Assembly (NCBI RefSeq): GCF_014652915.1
Contig: NZ_BMZS01000008.1
Coordinates: forward strand, 186,001 to 250,000
Source: Thalassobaculum fulvum
GTDB lineage: Bacteria > Pseudomonadota > Alphaproteobacteria > Thalassobaculales > Thalassobaculaceae
Length of the DNA stretch: 64,000 nt
Direction: 5' to 3'
Shown: positions 1 to 9,561 of the stretch, in pieces
Position numbering within the stretch: the stretch's first letter is position 1
How the letters are laid out: the number at the start of each line of letters is the position of its first letter
The notes under the pieces: generated by a model
Database searches by the model: none
The model's input: only the letters and a program-made list of their open reading frames with translations
Told to the model about the DNA's origin: nothing
Made by a program: the position numbers and the translations under genes

Positions 1-1
1 C

Positions 2-1000
2 GCGCTGCGCGATCGCCCGGCGGTCAGCATCGACGGGGTGCGGGTCTCGCTGCTGATGAACGCCGGCCTGCTGGTCGACGTCGCGCAGATGGCCGCCGCC
101 GGCGCCGAGGGGGTCGGCCTGTACCGGACCGAGATCCCGTTCCTGGTGCGCCGCGAGTACCCGGACGTCGAGGCCCAGACCCTGCTGTACCGCCGCGTCC
201 TGGTGGCGGCCGAAGGGCGGCCGGTCACGTTCCGCACGCTCGACGCCGGCGGCGACAAGCGGCTGCCGTCGTTCGAGCACGAGCCCGAGGAGAACCCGGC
301 GCTCGGCTGGCGGGCGCTGCGCATCGGGCTCGACCGCCCGTCGTTGCTGCGCCAGCAGATGCGCGCGCTGATCCGGGCCGCTGAGGGCCGGCCACTGCGC
401 GTCATGGTCCCGATGGTGACCACGGTCGAGGAGTTCCGGGCGGCACGCTCGCTGCTCGACCTGGAACTGCAGCGCGCCCGCGACCGTGGCGTCGCCGAGC
501 CGGCGGACGTCGCGGTCGGCGCCATGGTCGAGGTCCCGGCCCTGGTGCTGGCGATCGAGGCACTCGCCCGGGAGGCGGATTTCCTGTCGGTCGGCAGCAA
601 CGACCTGCACCAGTTCCTGTACGCCGCCGATCGCGGTGGCGAGCGCGTGGCCAACCGCTACGACACCCTCGACCCGGTGTTCCTGCGGGTCCTGCAGCGC
701 ATCGCGCAGGCCGGGGAGGCCGCCGGCATTCCGGTCACGGTGTGCGGCGAGATGGCGGGGCGGCCCCTCGAGGCGCTGGTGCTCGCCGCCCTCGGCTATC
801 GGGCCCTGTCGATGTCGCCGATTTCGATCGGCGCTGTAAAGGAATCGATTTTGGCAGCAAATATCAGCGAGTTGAGGGATTATGTTAATTATTTGACTAA
901 ATTGTCGAGTTCCAGCGTGCGGAATCGCCTACAGAACTATGTGTCCGAACGCTTGCGCGACCGGTCTGACGATCATCCGCCGATCACGCCGGACGATTGA
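2..1000 (+). CDS. ptsP: Phosphoenolpyruvate-protein phosphotransferase PtsP, 3' part
   Basis: This is the C-terminal TIM-barrel (PEP-binding) domain of enzyme I of the nitrogen-type phosphotransferase system, which takes phosphate from PEP and passes it to NPr. The gene enters from the left edge in frame 2, so the GAF and phospho-histidine domains lie outside the window. Visible family motifs are GVGLYRTEIPFL, FRTLDAGGDK, ENPALGWRALRI, the MVPMVTTVEEF strand, MVEVPA, SVGSNDLHQF and the VCGEMAG segment with the conserved Cys. The last ~160 bases, from about 836, are strikingly A+T-rich compared with the rest of the gene, although the reading frame stays open to a TGA at 998-1000. Confidence 0.93.
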   Translation, partial: ALRDRPAVSIDGVRVSLLMNAGLLVDVAQMAAAGAEGVGLYRTEIPFLVRREYPDVEAQTLLYRRVLVAAEGRPVTFRTLDAGGDKRLPSFEHEPEENPALGWRALRIGLDRPSLLRQQMRALIRAAEGRPLRVMVPMVTTVEEFRAARSLLDLELQRARDRGVAEPADVAVGAMVEVPALVLAIEALAREADFLSVGSNDLHQFLYAADRGGERVANRYDTLDPVFLRVLQRIAQAGEAAGIPVTVCGEMAGRPLEALVLAALGYRALSMSPISIGAVKESILAANISELRDYVNYLTKLSSSSVRNRLQNYVSERLRDRSDDHPPITPDD

Positions 1001-1030
1001 ACCCCGATCGCCAGTCTCGGCAATAGATTA

Positions 1031-1059
1031 TTGATATCGCAATAGTTTCAGAGTAGCTT
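1031..1059 (+). promoter_or_regulatory. Candidate sigma-70 promoter for the rodZ-like gene
   Basis: TTGATA at 1031-1036 and TAGCTT at 1054-1059 are 17 bases apart, inside an A+T-rich pocket between ptsP and the HTH membrane protein. The -35 matches consensus at five of six positions but the -10 is weak (TAnnnT only), so this is an inference from spacing and composition. Confidence 0.3.
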
Positions 1060-1139
1060 AGCCCCATGTAACAGCAGATGCCGCGGGCAGGAGCGGGTTC
1101 CGCGGTGTTTTGGCGGTCCGCAAGTCGGCCCGAGGGAGC

Positions 1140-2630
1140 ATGGCACTGAAGTCTGATCGGTCGCGCCTCCGGCTCAAGGACATCGAATCGGTCCAGCCGT
1201 TCGAGACCGTGCGGCGAGCCGGCCTGTCGGCGACGACTCCCGAGCCACCGGCCAACGAGGAGCGGGGCATGAGCTCACAACCGCTACCAGTCGGCGAGGA
1301 GCTCCGGCGCGCCCGCGAGGATGCGGGCCTCGACTTGGCGGACGTCGCCGCGCATCTCCGCATTCGAAGCAACTTCCTGTCCGCCCTCGAAGAGGGCCGC
1401 CCGGACGCCCTGCCCGGCATCACCTACGCGATCGGCTATGTCCGCACCTATGCGGCGTTCCTCGGCCTGGAGCCGGATGCGGCGGTGCGCCGCTTCAAGG
1501 AGGAGGCCGCCGGGCTCAACTCGAAGACCCAGCTTGTATTCCCGTCACCGGCTCCGGAGGGCCGCGTCCCCGGCCTGGTCCTGATGCTGGTCGCGGTGAT
1601 GCTGGCCGGCGGTGCCTACGGCGGCTGGTACTGGCTGTCGGAGCGCGACGGCAGCCTGCGCGACCTGGTTCCGGCCGTGCCGGAACGCCTGGCCCAGCTG
1701 ATCGGGGGCGAAGCACCGTCGCTGCCGCCCGCAGCGCCGGCGACCGCGACCGCAGGTTCGTACGCCGACGCCAACCCGACGGGCGTCACGGTGCCGCGCC
1801 CCGCCGCGCCGGCACCCTCGGCCCCCCCGCAGCCGGCCGCGGCCGTGTCGACGGCAGAGCCCGCGGCGCCGGCGAAGACCGCCGCGCGCGGGCCCGCCGC
1901 AGAGGCCCCGGCGGCCGGCACCGCCGCCTCCAAGGCGGGCGGCATCGCCGCGACGGCTCCCGCACCGCCGACCGCCGCCGCCCCGCCGGCGGCACCCGCG
2001 TCGTCGCCGACCGTCGCAGCATCCGACGCCGCCACTCGGCCGGCCCGGACCGCAGCCGAAGACACCCCCGACGTGACCGCACCGCCGGAACCGGCCGGGG
2101 CCGCCGAGACGACGGTAACCCATACGGCGGCAGCGGAGCCGGCGGCAACGGAGCCGGCGGCAACCCCGACGGCGGCAACCCCGACGGCGGCAGCCCGGTC
2201 GGCCACGGCCGAACCGGCCCCGGACACCGCGGCCGCCGGCGGCACCGCGCCGCGGAGCGCCGCCGACGAGGTACCCGCCGCCCCGCGGATCGCCACGCTG
2301 ATCGGCTCCTCGGAAGCCGCGGTTCCGCCCGGGCGGACCACCGCCGGGCCGATCGACCGGGTGCTGGTCAAGGCGACCGGCGACAGCTGGGTCCAGGTGC
2401 GCGACGCCCAGGGAACCGCCCTGTTCACCCGGGTGCTGCGCGAGGGCGACGTCTATCGCGTGCCCGACCAGCCCGGCCTGCGGCTGGCGACCGGCAACGC
2501 CGGTGCCCTGCAGATCCTGGTCGACGGCAACCCGGTGCCGAGCCTGGGTGGCTACGGCGAGGTGGTCCGCAACGTCCTGCTCGATCCGGCACGACTGGCC
2601 GCCGGCACGGCAACCGGCGCTTCCCGCTGA
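1140..2630 (+). CDS. RodZ-like helix-turn-helix membrane protein (DUF4115)
   Basis: A bitopic membrane protein of about 496 residues. It has a cytoplasmic HTH_25 domain (motif GEELRRAREDAGLDLADVAA), one transmembrane segment (around residues 146-166), a very long Ala/Pro/Thr-rich linker, and a C-terminal DUF4115 domain (motif DSWVQVRDAQG). The family is typified by RodZ, which links MreB to the cell-wall elongation machinery. Two starts are credible. ATG 1140 sits behind GAGGGAG. ATG 1269 sits six bases after GAGGAG and begins just before the HTH. I chose 1140 because the stretch 1140-1268 has coding-like GC-rich third positions. The linker contains a 15-bp tandem repeat. It lies just upstream of ispG, as in other alphaproteobacteria. 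Confidence 0.85.
   Translation: MALKSDRSRLRLKDIESVQPFETVRRAGLSATTPEPPANEERGMSSQPLPVGEELRRAREDAGLDLADVAAHLRIRSNFLSALEEGRPDALPGITYAIGYVRTYAAFLGLEPDAAVRRFKEEAAGLNSKTQLVFPSPAPEGRVPGLVLMLVAVMLAGGAYGGWYWLSERDGSLRDLVPAVPERLAQLIGGEAPSLPPAAPATATAGSYADANPTGVTVPRPAAPAPSAPPQPAAAVSTAEPAAPAKTAARGPAAEAPAAGTAASKAGGIAATAPAPPTAAAPPAAPASSPTVAASDAATRPARTAAEDTPDVTAPPEPAGAAETTVTHTAAAEPAATEPAATPTAATPTAAARSATAEPAPDTAAAGGTAPRSAADEVPAAPRIATLIGSSEAAVPPGRTTAGPIDRVLVKATGDSWVQVRDAQGTALFTRVLREGDVYRVPDQPGLRLATGNAGALQILVDGNPVPSLGGYGEVVRNVLLDPARLAAGTATGASR
2126..2200 (+). repeat. 15-bp tandem repeat inside the rodZ-like linker
   Basis: Five adjacent 15-bp units beginning GGCGGCA run from 2126 to 2200. Units three and four (2156-2185) are identical. 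They encode the pattern AAEPA / AATPT in the linker. Being in-frame multiples of three, copy-number changes would only lengthen or shorten the spacer. Confidence 0.85.
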
Positions 2631-2748
2631 CCCGGACCCCGGACGGCCGGCCGCGGCTTCCGCCGGTCCGCCGGTTTCGCTATAACCCCCACGACATCGT
2701 CCGGCCGGCCCGAGCCGGCCGCGACGTCCGACCCCTGCGAGGCTCCCG

Positions 2749-3888
2749 ATGAGCGTGCGCCCGTATCGAGACATCCAGCGTCGCGCGTCCCGCCAGATCC
2801 ATGTCGGCCGCGTGCCGGTCGGCGGCGATGCGCCGATCACGGTCCAGACCATGACCAACACGCCGACCGCCGACGTGGCGGCGACGGTCGCGCAGATCCG
2901 GCGCGCCGAGGCGGCCGGTGCCGACATCGTCCGGGTGTCGTGCCCGGACGAGGCCTCCTCGGCGGCCCTCAGGCACATCGTGCCGCAGGTCTCGGTGCCG
3001 ATCGTGGCCGACATCCACTTCCACTACCGGCGCGCCATCGAGGCGGCCGAGAACGGTGCCGCCTGCCTGCGCATCAATCCCGGCAACATCGGCTCGGCCG
3101 AGCGGGTGCGCGAGGTGGTCAAGGCGGCCAAGGACCACGGCTGCTCGATGCGGATCGGCGTCAACGCCGGCAGCCTGGAGAAGCACCTGCTGGAGAAGTA
3201 CGGCGAGCCCTGCCCCGAAGCAATGGTGGAGAGCGCGCTGGACCACGCGAGGATCCTCGAGGACAACGACTTCTTCGAGTTCAAGATCAGCGTGAAGGCG
3301 TCCGACGTGTTCCTGGCGGTCGCCGCCTACCAGGGCCTGGCCGACGCCTGCGACTACCCGCTGCACCTCGGCATCACCGAGGCCGGCGCCCAGCGGGTCG
3401 GCACCGTCAAGTCGTCGATCGGCATGGGCATGCTGCTGTGGAGCGGGATCGGCGACACCATCCGGGTGTCGCTGTCGGCGCCGCCGGAGGAGGAGGTCAA
3501 GGTCGGCTTCGACATCCTGAAGTCGCTGAACCTGCGGCACCGCGGCGTCAACGTGATCTCCTGCCCGTCCTGCGCCCGCCAGCAGTTCGACGTGATCGAG
3601 ACGGTCAAGGTGCTGGAGGACCGGCTGGCCCACATCACCACGCCGATGACCGTGTCGGTGATCGGCTGCGTGGTGAACGGCCCCGGCGAGGCGCGCGAGA
3701 CCGACATCGGCATCACCGGCGGTGGCAACGGCACCCACATGGTGTACATCGCCGGCCAGCCGCACCACCGGCTGAAGCAGGCCGACGTGGTCGACCACAT
3801 GGTCGAACTGATCGAGCAGAAGGCGGCCGAGCTCGAGGCCGAGAAGACCGCATCCAAGAACGGGGCCGCCACGGCAGCGGCCGAGTAA
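2749..3888 (+). CDS. ispG: 4-hydroxy-3-methylbut-2-enyl diphosphate synthase (IspG/GcpE)
   Basis: This is the penultimate enzyme of the MEP isoprenoid pathway. It reduces methylerythritol cyclodiphosphate to HMBPP with a [4Fe-4S] cluster. The 379-residue length is normal for the short bacterial form. Visible motifs include [10 protein letters not shown] near the N terminus, the barrel segment [20 protein letters not shown], and the C-terminal cluster ligands in ISCPSCAR and [15 protein letters not shown] 2749 follows an AGG-containing leader. hisS follows 18 bases downstream, so the two are probably co-transcribed. The C terminus is a Lys/Ala-rich tail. Confidence 0.97.
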   Translation: MSVRPYRDIQRRASRQIHVGRVPVGGDAPITVQTMTNTPTADVAATVAQIRRAEAAGADIVRVSCPDEASSAALRHIVPQVSVPIVADIHFHYRRAIEAAENGAACLRINPGNIGSAERVREVVKAAKDHGCSMRIGVNAGSLEKHLLEKYGEPCPEAMVESALDHARILEDNDFFEFKISVKASDVFLAVAAYQGLADACDYPLHLGITEAGAQRVGTVKSSIGMGMLLWSGIGDTIRVSLSAPPEEEVKVGFDILKSLNLRHRGVNVISCPSCARQQFDVIETVKVLEDRLAHITTPMTVSVIGCVVNGPGEARETDIGITGGGNGTHMVYIAGQPHHRLKQADVVDHMVELIEQKAAELEAEKTASKNGAATAAAE

Positions 3889-3906
3889 CCAACGGGAGTC
3901 CCTGAG

Positions 3907-5151
3907 TTGTCCAAGCTGCAGCCGGTCCGCGGTACCCACGACCTCCTGCCCGAGGATGCGCGGCGCCATCGCCATATCGTGGACACCGGGCTCCGGGTTT
4001 CCCAGCGCTACGGCTTCGGCGAGATCGAGACGCCGATCTTCGAGTTCACCGACGTGTTCAAGCGCACGCTCGGCGAGGCCTCGGACGTGGTCTCGAAGGA
4101 GATGTACACCTTCACCGACCGCGGCGGCGAGGAGCTGACCCTGCGGCCGGAGGGCACCGCCAGCGTATGCCGGGCCCTGATCACCGGCGGCCTGACCCAG
4201 AACCTGCCGGCAAAGTTCTACTACCAGGGCCCGATGTTCCGCTACGAGCGGCCGCAGAAGGGCCGGATGCGGCAGTTCCACCAGATCGGCATCGAGCTGC
4301 TGGGTGCGGCCGAACCGCAGGCCGACATCGAGGTGATCGCCTGCGGCGCCGACATCCTCGACGCCATCGGCGTGCTGTCGCGCACCACGCTCGAGCTGAA
4401 CACCCTGGGCGACACCGACAGTCGCAAGGCCTACCGCGCCGCCCTGGTCGAGTATTTCGGCGACCACCGCGACGCGCTGTCCGAGGACAGCCGCCGCCGG
4501 CTCGAACTCAACCCGCTGCGTATCCTCGACAGCAAGGACGAGGGCGACCGCCGGCTGGTCGAACACGCGCCGTCGTTCGACGACTACCTGAACGACTACT
4601 CCAGGGACTTCTTCGCGGCGGTCACCGCCGGGCTGGACGCGCTCGGCGTCGGCTACCACCGCAACACCCGGCTGGTGCGCGGCCTCGACTACTACTGCCA
4701 CACCACCTTCGAGTTCGTGACCGACGCGCTCGGCGCCCAGGGCACGGTGATGGCCGGCGGCCGCTACGACGGCCTTGTCGAGACCATGGGCGGACCGGCG
4801 ATCCCCGGCGTCGGCTGGGCGGCCGGGATCGAGCGGCTGGCGCTGCTGGTCGAGGGCGTGGCCGACCCGGCCCGGCCGGTCGCCATCGTGCCGGTCGGCG
4901 CCGGCTCCGAGATCGAGGCGCTGAAGCTGGCCCACCGGCTGCGCCGGGCCGGCCATGCCGTCGAGCACGGCTATTCCGGCAACGTCGGCAAGCGCCTGAA
5001 GCGGGCCAGCAAGGTCGGCGCGCGGGTGGCGCTGATCCTCGGCGAGGACGAGCTGGCGCGCGGCGCCGTGCAGCTCCGCGACCTGGATGCCGGGACGCAG
5101 GACGAGGCCGCTCTCGACCGGATCGAGGAGAGCCTCGCGCGGTTCCGATAG
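3907..5151 (+). CDS. hisS: Histidyl-tRNA synthetase
   Basis: A class II aminoacyl-tRNA synthetase charging tRNA-His, 414 residues. The start is a TTG at 3907, preceded by a GGGAG ribosome-binding site and giving the standard N terminus [17 protein letters not shown]. Motif 1 ([12 protein letters not shown]), motif 2 ([16 protein letters not shown]), the histidine-specific loops [12 protein letters not shown] and GGRYDGL, and the C-terminal anticodon-binding domain are all present. It sits between ispG and the glutamyl-tRNA-reductase-like gene, in tight operon spacing (9 bases to the next start). Confidence 0.97.
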   Translation: MSKLQPVRGTHDLLPEDARRHRHIVDTGLRVSQRYGFGEIETPIFEFTDVFKRTLGEASDVVSKEMYTFTDRGGEELTLRPEGTASVCRALITGGLTQNLPAKFYYQGPMFRYERPQKGRMRQFHQIGIELLGAAEPQADIEVIACGADILDAIGVLSRTTLELNTLGDTDSRKAYRAALVEYFGDHRDALSEDSRRRLELNPLRILDSKDEGDRRLVEHAPSFDDYLNDYSRDFFAAVTAGLDALGVGYHRNTRLVRGLDYYCHTTFEFVTDALGAQGTVMAGGRYDGLVETMGGPAIPGVGWAAGIERLALLVEGVADPARPVAIVPVGAGSEIEALKLAHRLRRAGHAVEHGYSGNVGKRLKRASKVGARVALILGEDELARGAVQLRDLDAGTQDEAALDRIEESLARFR

Positions 5152-5160
5152 CGGGGCGCC

Positions 5161-6426
5161 GTGACGGCCAGCGCCCCAGCGATCTCGGTGATCGGCGTCA
5201 ACCACCGGACCTGTCCCGACAGCCTGCGGGAGCGGCTGTACGTCGACGACTCCGAAGTCGCGGCGGTGATCGGCACGCTCAGGATCCGCGGCGTACGCGA
5301 GGCCATGGTGCTGTCCACCTGCGACCGGGTCGAGGTCACCGCGGTGTTCCAGGACGGGCCGATGGCGCCGATGACGGTCGCCACCGCGCTCGGCGCCCCG
5401 GTCGGGCTGCGCGGCGAGGAGCTGGTTCCCTACCTGTACCGGCACGACGGCGGCGAAGCGGTCCGGCACGTGTTCCGGGTCGCCAGCGCCCTCGACAGCC
5501 AGGTGGTCGGCGAGCCGCAGGTGCTGGGCCAGGTCAAGGCGGCGCAGCGGCTGTCGCAGGATCTCGGGGCCTGGGGCCCGTCCCTCGACCGGGTCCTGCA
5601 GGCGGCCTATGCGGTGGCCAAGCGGGTGCGGACCGAGACCCGCATCGGCGAGGGCGCGGTGTCGCTGGCGACGGCGGCGGTCGCCCGGGTCCAGGACCTG
5701 CACGGCGACCTGTCCTCCCGGAGCTGCCTGGTGATCGGCGGCGACGAGCTGAGTGTGATGATCGCCCGCCAGCTGCGCGAAGCCGGCCTGCACGACCTCA
5801 CCGTGCTCGACCGGTTCCGGCGCCGGGCGGCCGTCACCGCGGCCGAACTGGAGGCCCATCACGGCCCGCTCGACGACCTGGCCGACGCCCTCGACCGGGC
5901 CGACGTGGTGATCGCCGGCCTGGGCTCGGGCCGCTACCTGATCACCGCCGAGACCATGGAGACGGTACTGCGCCGGCGCCGGCGGCGGCCGGTGTTCCTG
6001 CTCGACGTGGCCGTACCGGGCGACGTCGAGCCGGCGGTGCACAGGCTCGACGAGGCGTATGTCTACGACATCGGCGACCTGGAACGGGTAACCCGCGAAG
6101 GCCGGGCCGGCCGGGAGGCCGAGGCGGCCAAGGCCGAGGCCCTGGTCGAGGAGGCGCTTGCCGCCTTCGACCAGGAGCTTGCGGTCCGCGACGCCGGTCC
6201 CGATATCGCCCGTCTGCGCGCCCATCTCGAGGCCCAGATCCGGGAAGGCGCCGGCACCGGGGCGGACGCCGACGCCCTGGCCCGGCGGATCGCCGGCCGG
6301 GTGCTGCACGCGCCGAGCGAGACGATGCGGCGGTGGGCGGCCGCCGGCCGCCTGGACGACGAGACCCGCGGGTTGATCGCCGAGCTGTTCGGCCTCGACC
6401 CGGCGGGCAGAGGAGACGGACCGTGA
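5161..6426 (+). CDS. hemA: Glutamyl-tRNA reductase homologue, divergent
   Basis: GluTR reduces glutamyl-tRNA to glutamate-1-semialdehyde, the first step of C5 tetrapyrrole synthesis. The 421-residue product has the N-terminal catalytic motif GVNHRT, the presumed nucleophile Cys54 in LSTCDRVEV, and [10 protein letters not shown]. Several other motifs are unusual. The NADPH Rossmann loop reads VIGGDELS instead of GAGxMG. The normal AVPRDVDP reads AVPGDVEP. The SST loop reads AGLGSGR. The start is GTG 5161. The stop overlaps the prfA start (GTGA). The hemA-prfA-prmC order is that of gammaproteobacteria. Most alphaproteobacteria make ALA with ALA synthase, so the role here (functional GluTR or a paralogue) is open. 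Confidence 0.85.
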   Translation: MTASAPAISVIGVNHRTCPDSLRERLYVDDSEVAAVIGTLRIRGVREAMVLSTCDRVEVTAVFQDGPMAPMTVATALGAPVGLRGEELVPYLYRHDGGEAVRHVFRVASALDSQVVGEPQVLGQVKAAQRLSQDLGAWGPSLDRVLQAAYAVAKRVRTETRIGEGAVSLATAAVARVQDLHGDLSSRSCLVIGGDELSVMIARQLREAGLHDLTVLDRFRRRAAVTAAELEAHHGPLDDLADALDRADVVIAGLGSGRYLITAETMETVLRRRRRRPVFLLDVAVPGDVEPAVHRLDEAYVYDIGDLERVTREGRAGREAEAAKAEALVEEALAAFDQELAVRDAGPDIARLRAHLEAQIREGAGTGADADALARRIAGRVLHAPSETMRRWAAAGRLDDETRGLIAELFGLDPAGRGDGP

Positions 6427-7493
6427 GCCTCGACGAGAAGCTCGACCGCGTGCTGACGCGGGCGAAGGAACTGGAAGCCCGGCTGGCCAGCCAGGAGGGC
6501 TTCAGCGCCGACGAGTTCATGCGGCTGTCGAAGGAGTTCGCCGAGCTGTCGCCGGTGGTCGAGTCGGTGGAGGAACTTCGCCGGACCCGGTCGGAGCTGG
6601 CCGATGCCCGGGCCCTCGCCGAGGAATCCGACGCCGAGATGCGGGCGCTGGCCGAGGAGGAGGCGCACGCCATCGAGGAGCGGCTGCCGGCGCTCGAGCG
6701 CGCGGTGATGCTGCAGCTGCTGCCGCGCGACGAGGCCGACTCGCGCAACGCCATCCTCGAGGTGCGGGCCGGCACCGGCGGCGACGAGGCCGCCCTGTTC
6801 GCCGCCGAGCTGTTCGCGATGTACCAGCGCTACGCCCAGCTGCACGGCTGGCGTTTCGAGGTGATGGAGGTCTCGGAGAACGAGATCGGCGGCTACAAGG
6901 AGGCGATCGCCACGATCAGCGGCAACGCGGTGTTCGCCCGCATGAAGTTCGAATCCGGGGTCCATCGGGTCCAGCGTGTGCCGGTGACCGAGTCCCAGGG
7001 CCGCATCCACACCTCGGCAGCCACCGTCGCCGTGCTGCCGGAGGCCGAGGAGGTCGACATCGCGATCAGCGAGAACGACCTGCGGATCGACGTCTACCGG
7101 TCGAGCGGCGCCGGCGGCCAGCACGTCAACACCACCGACAGCGCGGTGCGCATCACCCACCTGCCGACCGGCGTGGTGGTCAGCCAGCAGGACGAGAAGT
7201 CGCAGCACAAGAACCGGGCCAAGGCGATGAAGATCCTGCGCGCCCGGCTGTTCGACCTGGAACGCGGCCGGCGCGACGCCGAGCGCGCCGCCGACCGCAA
7301 GAGCCAGGTCGGCTCCGGCGACCGCTCGGAGCGCATCCGCACCTACAACTTCCCGCAGGGCCGGGTCACCGACCACCGCATCAACCTGACGCTCTACAAG
7401 ATCGAGAAGGTGATGACCGGCGAGGCCCTCGACGAGATCGTCGACGCCCTGATCGCCGAGGACGAGGCCGAGCGCCTGGCGACCATCACGTGA
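6423..7493 (+). CDS. prfA: Peptide chain release factor 1
   Basis: RF1 ends translation at UAA and UAG codons. The 356-residue protein carries the stop-codon-reading tripeptide PVT ([11 protein letters not shown]), the catalytic GGQ loop ([15 protein letters not shown]), and the downstream segment [19 protein letters not shown] 6423 overlaps the hemA-like stop by four bases, suggesting translational coupling. The prmC start in turn overlaps the prfA stop, which matches the enzyme-substrate relation (PrmC methylates the GGQ glutamine). Confidence 0.97.
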   Translation: MSLDEKLDRVLTRAKELEARLASQEGFSADEFMRLSKEFAELSPVVESVEELRRTRSELADARALAEESDAEMRALAEEEAHAIEERLPALERAVMLQLLPRDEADSRNAILEVRAGTGGDEAALFAAELFAMYQRYAQLHGWRFEVMEVSENEIGGYKEAIATISGNAVFARMKFESGVHRVQRVPVTESQGRIHTSAATVAVLPEAEEVDIAISENDLRIDVYRSSGAGGQHVNTTDSAVRITHLPTGVVVSQQDEKSQHKNRAKAMKILRARLFDLERGRRDAERAADRKSQVGSGDRSERIRTYNFPQGRVTDHRINLTLYKIEKVMTGEALDEIVDALIAEDEAERLATIT

Positions 7494-8419
7494 CCCCGTC
7501 CCCCACCCCCGCGGTCGCCGACATCCTGCGCGACGCCGCCCGGCGGCTGGCCGCCGCCGGCATCGACACCGCCCGGCTGGACGCCCGGCTGCTGCTGGGG
7601 GAGGCACTCGGCCGCGAGGTCTGGCCGCACGAATCGGGACCGGTCGGCAGCGACGGGCGCGCGCGCTTCGAGGCCCTGCTGGCCCGCCGCCTGGCGCGCG
7701 AGCCGGTGTCGCGCATCCTGGGCCGGCGGGCGTTCTGGACCCTCGACCTCGGGGTCGGACCGGACACCCTCGACCCGCGCCCCGACTCCGAGACCCTGAT
7801 CGAAGCGGCGGTCGAGGCGTTCGCCGGGCGGCCCGGCCCGCGCCGCATCCTCGACCTCGGCACCGGTACCGGCTGCCTGCTGCTGGCCGCCCTGTCGGAG
7901 TTTGCCGACGCCGCCGGCATCGGCGTCGACCGGCTGCCGGGCGCGGTCGAGACGGCGCGCGAGAACGCCCGCCGCACCGGGCTGGCGGATCGGGCGCGGT
8001 TCCTGGCCGCCGACTGGAACGCGCTGGATGCCGACCGGCTCGACTGGGGCCCAGCGCCGCCGGGACGCGCCGACCTCGTGCTGTCGAACCCGCCCTATAT
8101 CGAGGACGAGACGGTCGAACGGCTGGAGCCGGAGGTCGCGTTGTTCGACCCGCGCGGCGCCTTGGCGGCCGGCCCCGACGGGCTCGACGCCTATCGGGAA
8201 CTGTTCCGGATATTGCCGCACCTGATCGATCCGCAAGGAATCGTGGTTCTTGAATTGGGCGAACACCAACGCCAAATAGTTTCGGACCTTGCAGCCGGCG
8301 CAAATTTCACCGTGCGAAACGTTCGCCGCGACTTGGGTGGTGTCGAACGGGCGTTAGTTCTCAAATGGAACGACACTGTTGATGACTGCCTGAACACGAA
8401 CGATTTTTGCTTGGAATAG
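7490..8419 (+). CDS. prmC: Release-factor glutamine N5-methyltransferase
   Basis: A SAM-dependent methyltransferase modifying the glutamine of the GGQ motif of RF1 and RF2. The 309-residue protein has an N-terminal helical substrate-binding domain, the SAM-binding motif [14 protein letters not shown], and the catalytic signature LSNPPYIE. The GTG start at 7490 overlaps the prfA TGA. From about 8205 to the stop the DNA becomes much richer in A+T than the rest of the gene, and the last ~20 residues (ending NTNDFCLE) look like a gene-specific extension. Confidence 0.95.
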   Translation: MTPSPTPAVADILRDAARRLAAAGIDTARLDARLLLGEALGREVWPHESGPVGSDGRARFEALLARRLAREPVSRILGRRAFWTLDLGVGPDTLDPRPDSETLIEAAVEAFAGRPGPRRILDLGTGTGCLLLAALSEFADAAGIGVDRLPGAVETARENARRTGLADRARFLAADWNALDADRLDWGPAPPGRADLVLSNPPYIEDETVERLEPEVALFDPRGALAAGPDGLDAYRELFRILPHLIDPQGIVVLELGEHQRQIVSDLAAGANFTVRNVRRDLGGVERALVLKWNDTVDDCLNTNDFCLE

Positions 8420-8554
8420 GGTGGAATCCGGTCTACTGTTGACACGTACCGCAGGCCATAGGGGCCCGGTACCGCCACTCACTCGATTGAACCATGAAAG
8501 CGCGTTCTGCCTGCTCTTGTGCGGGCCGTGACGTGTCATGGGGAACGAGTGACC

Positions 8555-8575
8555 GAACGGACGAGGGGTCCGTTC
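8555..8575 (+). promoter_or_regulatory. Stem-loop in the leader of the DUF4167 gene
   Basis: GAACGGAC (8555-8562) and GTCCGTTC (8568-8575) form a perfect 8-bp stem with a 5-base loop, 28 bases before the DUF4167 start. It is followed by CACCGAAAAAACGGG rather than a T-run, so it does not look like an intrinsic terminator on the + strand. It may be a leader structure. The rest of the 184-base gap after prmC holds no recognisable gene. Confidence 0.4.
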
Positions 8576-8603
8576 ACCGAAAAAACGGGACTCGCGACAA
8601 GGA

Positions 8604-9542
8604 ATGAGACAAGGCCCACACCAGAAGCGTGGACGCGGTCGCGGCAATCGCCGATCGAGCACGCCGAACCGTAACCAGACCTTCGACAGCAACGGGCCCG
8701 ACGTCCGGATCCGCGGCAACGCCAGTCAGGTGTACGAGAAGTACTTGAACCTGGCGCGCGATGCGACGGCGTCCGGCGACCGGGTGCTGGCCGAGAGCTA
8801 CTACCAGCACGCCGAGCATTACTACCGGATCCTGGCGGCGTTCCAGGAGAGCCAGGGTGGCGAGAACCGGGGTCAGCCGTTCCAGGGTGCCGCGCGCGAG
8901 TGGGACCAGGACGACGACGACCGCGAGTCCGGCGACGAGCGTGGCGACGGCGGCGATCAGGGTGGCCGTGGCGATCAGGGTGGCCGGGGCGACCAGGCCA
9001 GTCGTGGCGACCAGGGCGGCCGCGGCGACCGGCAGCGCGCCGACGGCGAGCGCGGCGGCGACTGGAGCCGGGGCGACCGCTTCGGCCGTGACCGGGATCG
9101 TGGTGACCGGGGCGATCGCGGCGAGCGCCGCCCGATGCGGGCCGAGGGTGATGCCGAGCCCCGCAGCGAGCGGGCTTCGGCGCCGCAGGTCGAGCCGACC
9201 GCCACCGCCGAACGCGCGTCCGGGACCGTCGAGTCGGCTCCGGCCGAAGCGCCGGCCGCTCCGCGGTCGGAAGGCAACGACGCCGACGGGATCCGCCGCA
9301 CCCTGCGGCTGACCTCCTCGCGTACGGCCCGCAACGCCGCTCCGGCGCCGGAAGCCGCCGAGGCGGCTCCCGAGGCGACGGCACCGGAAGCCGAGCCGGC
9401 CCCGGCCGTCGAGGCCACGGCCGAGCCGGAGCGCAAGCCCCGGCGTCGGCGGGCCAGCCCGAAGACCGAGTCGGCGGGCAAGTCCGAGGGTTTCGTGTCC
9501 GCCCCGGCGATCGACGACGACGGCGCCGTCGCCGCCAGCTGA
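8604..9542 (+). CDS. DUF4167 domain protein
   Basis: An alphaproteobacterial protein family of unknown molecular role, conserved next to prfA/prmC. The N-terminal ~80 residues are the conserved part: a basic RNA-binding-like stretch (QKRGRGRGNRR) and the domain core (YEKYLNLARDATASGDRV, AESYYQHAEHYYRI). The remainder is disordered, with GDQGGR repeats and then an Ala/Pro/Glu-rich acidic tail ending in basic patches. The Arg/Gly composition suggests nucleic-acid binding, but that is an inference. ATG 8604 is preceded by AAGGA. Confidence 0.9.
   Translation: MRQGPHQKRGRGRGNRRSSTPNRNQTFDSNGPDVRIRGNASQVYEKYLNLARDATASGDRVLAESYYQHAEHYYRILAAFQESQGGENRGQPFQGAAREWDQDDDDRESGDERGDGGDQGGRGDQGGRGDQASRGDQGGRGDRQRADGERGGDWSRGDRFGRDRDRGDRGDRGERRPMRAEGDAEPRSERASAPQVEPTATAERASGTVESAPAEAPAAPRSEGNDADGIRRTLRLTSSRTARNAAPAPEAAEAAPEATAPEAEPAPAVEATAEPERKPRRRRASPKTESAGKSEGFVSAPAIDDDGAVAAS
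8952..9023 (+). repeat. 18-bp tandem repeat (GDQGGR units)
   Basis: Four in-frame 18-bp units at 8952, 8970, 8988 and 9006 encode GDQGGR, GDQGGR, GDQASR and GDQGGR within the disordered middle of the DUF4167 protein. They resemble RGG-type low-complexity sequence. Confidence 0.85.
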
Positions 9543-9561
9543 CCCCGGCGACGGGCGACCG

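Noticed and set aside
2680-6309. A 1209-codon open frame on the minus strand opposite ispG, hisS and the hemA-like gene
   Set aside because: High G+C content leaves antisense frames open. The translation is Gly/Asp/His/Arg-rich with no domain, and the + strand genes are certain.
4167-6422. An upstream in-frame extension of prfA through hisS and the hemA-like gene
   Set aside because: The extra ~750 residues are an out-of-frame reading of other genes. The normal RF1 N terminus begins at GTG 6423.
8439-8467. TTGACA after prmC as a promoter for the DUF4167 gene
   Set aside because: No -10-like hexamer is present at 16-18 bases; the nearest (CATAGG) is only 12 bases away.
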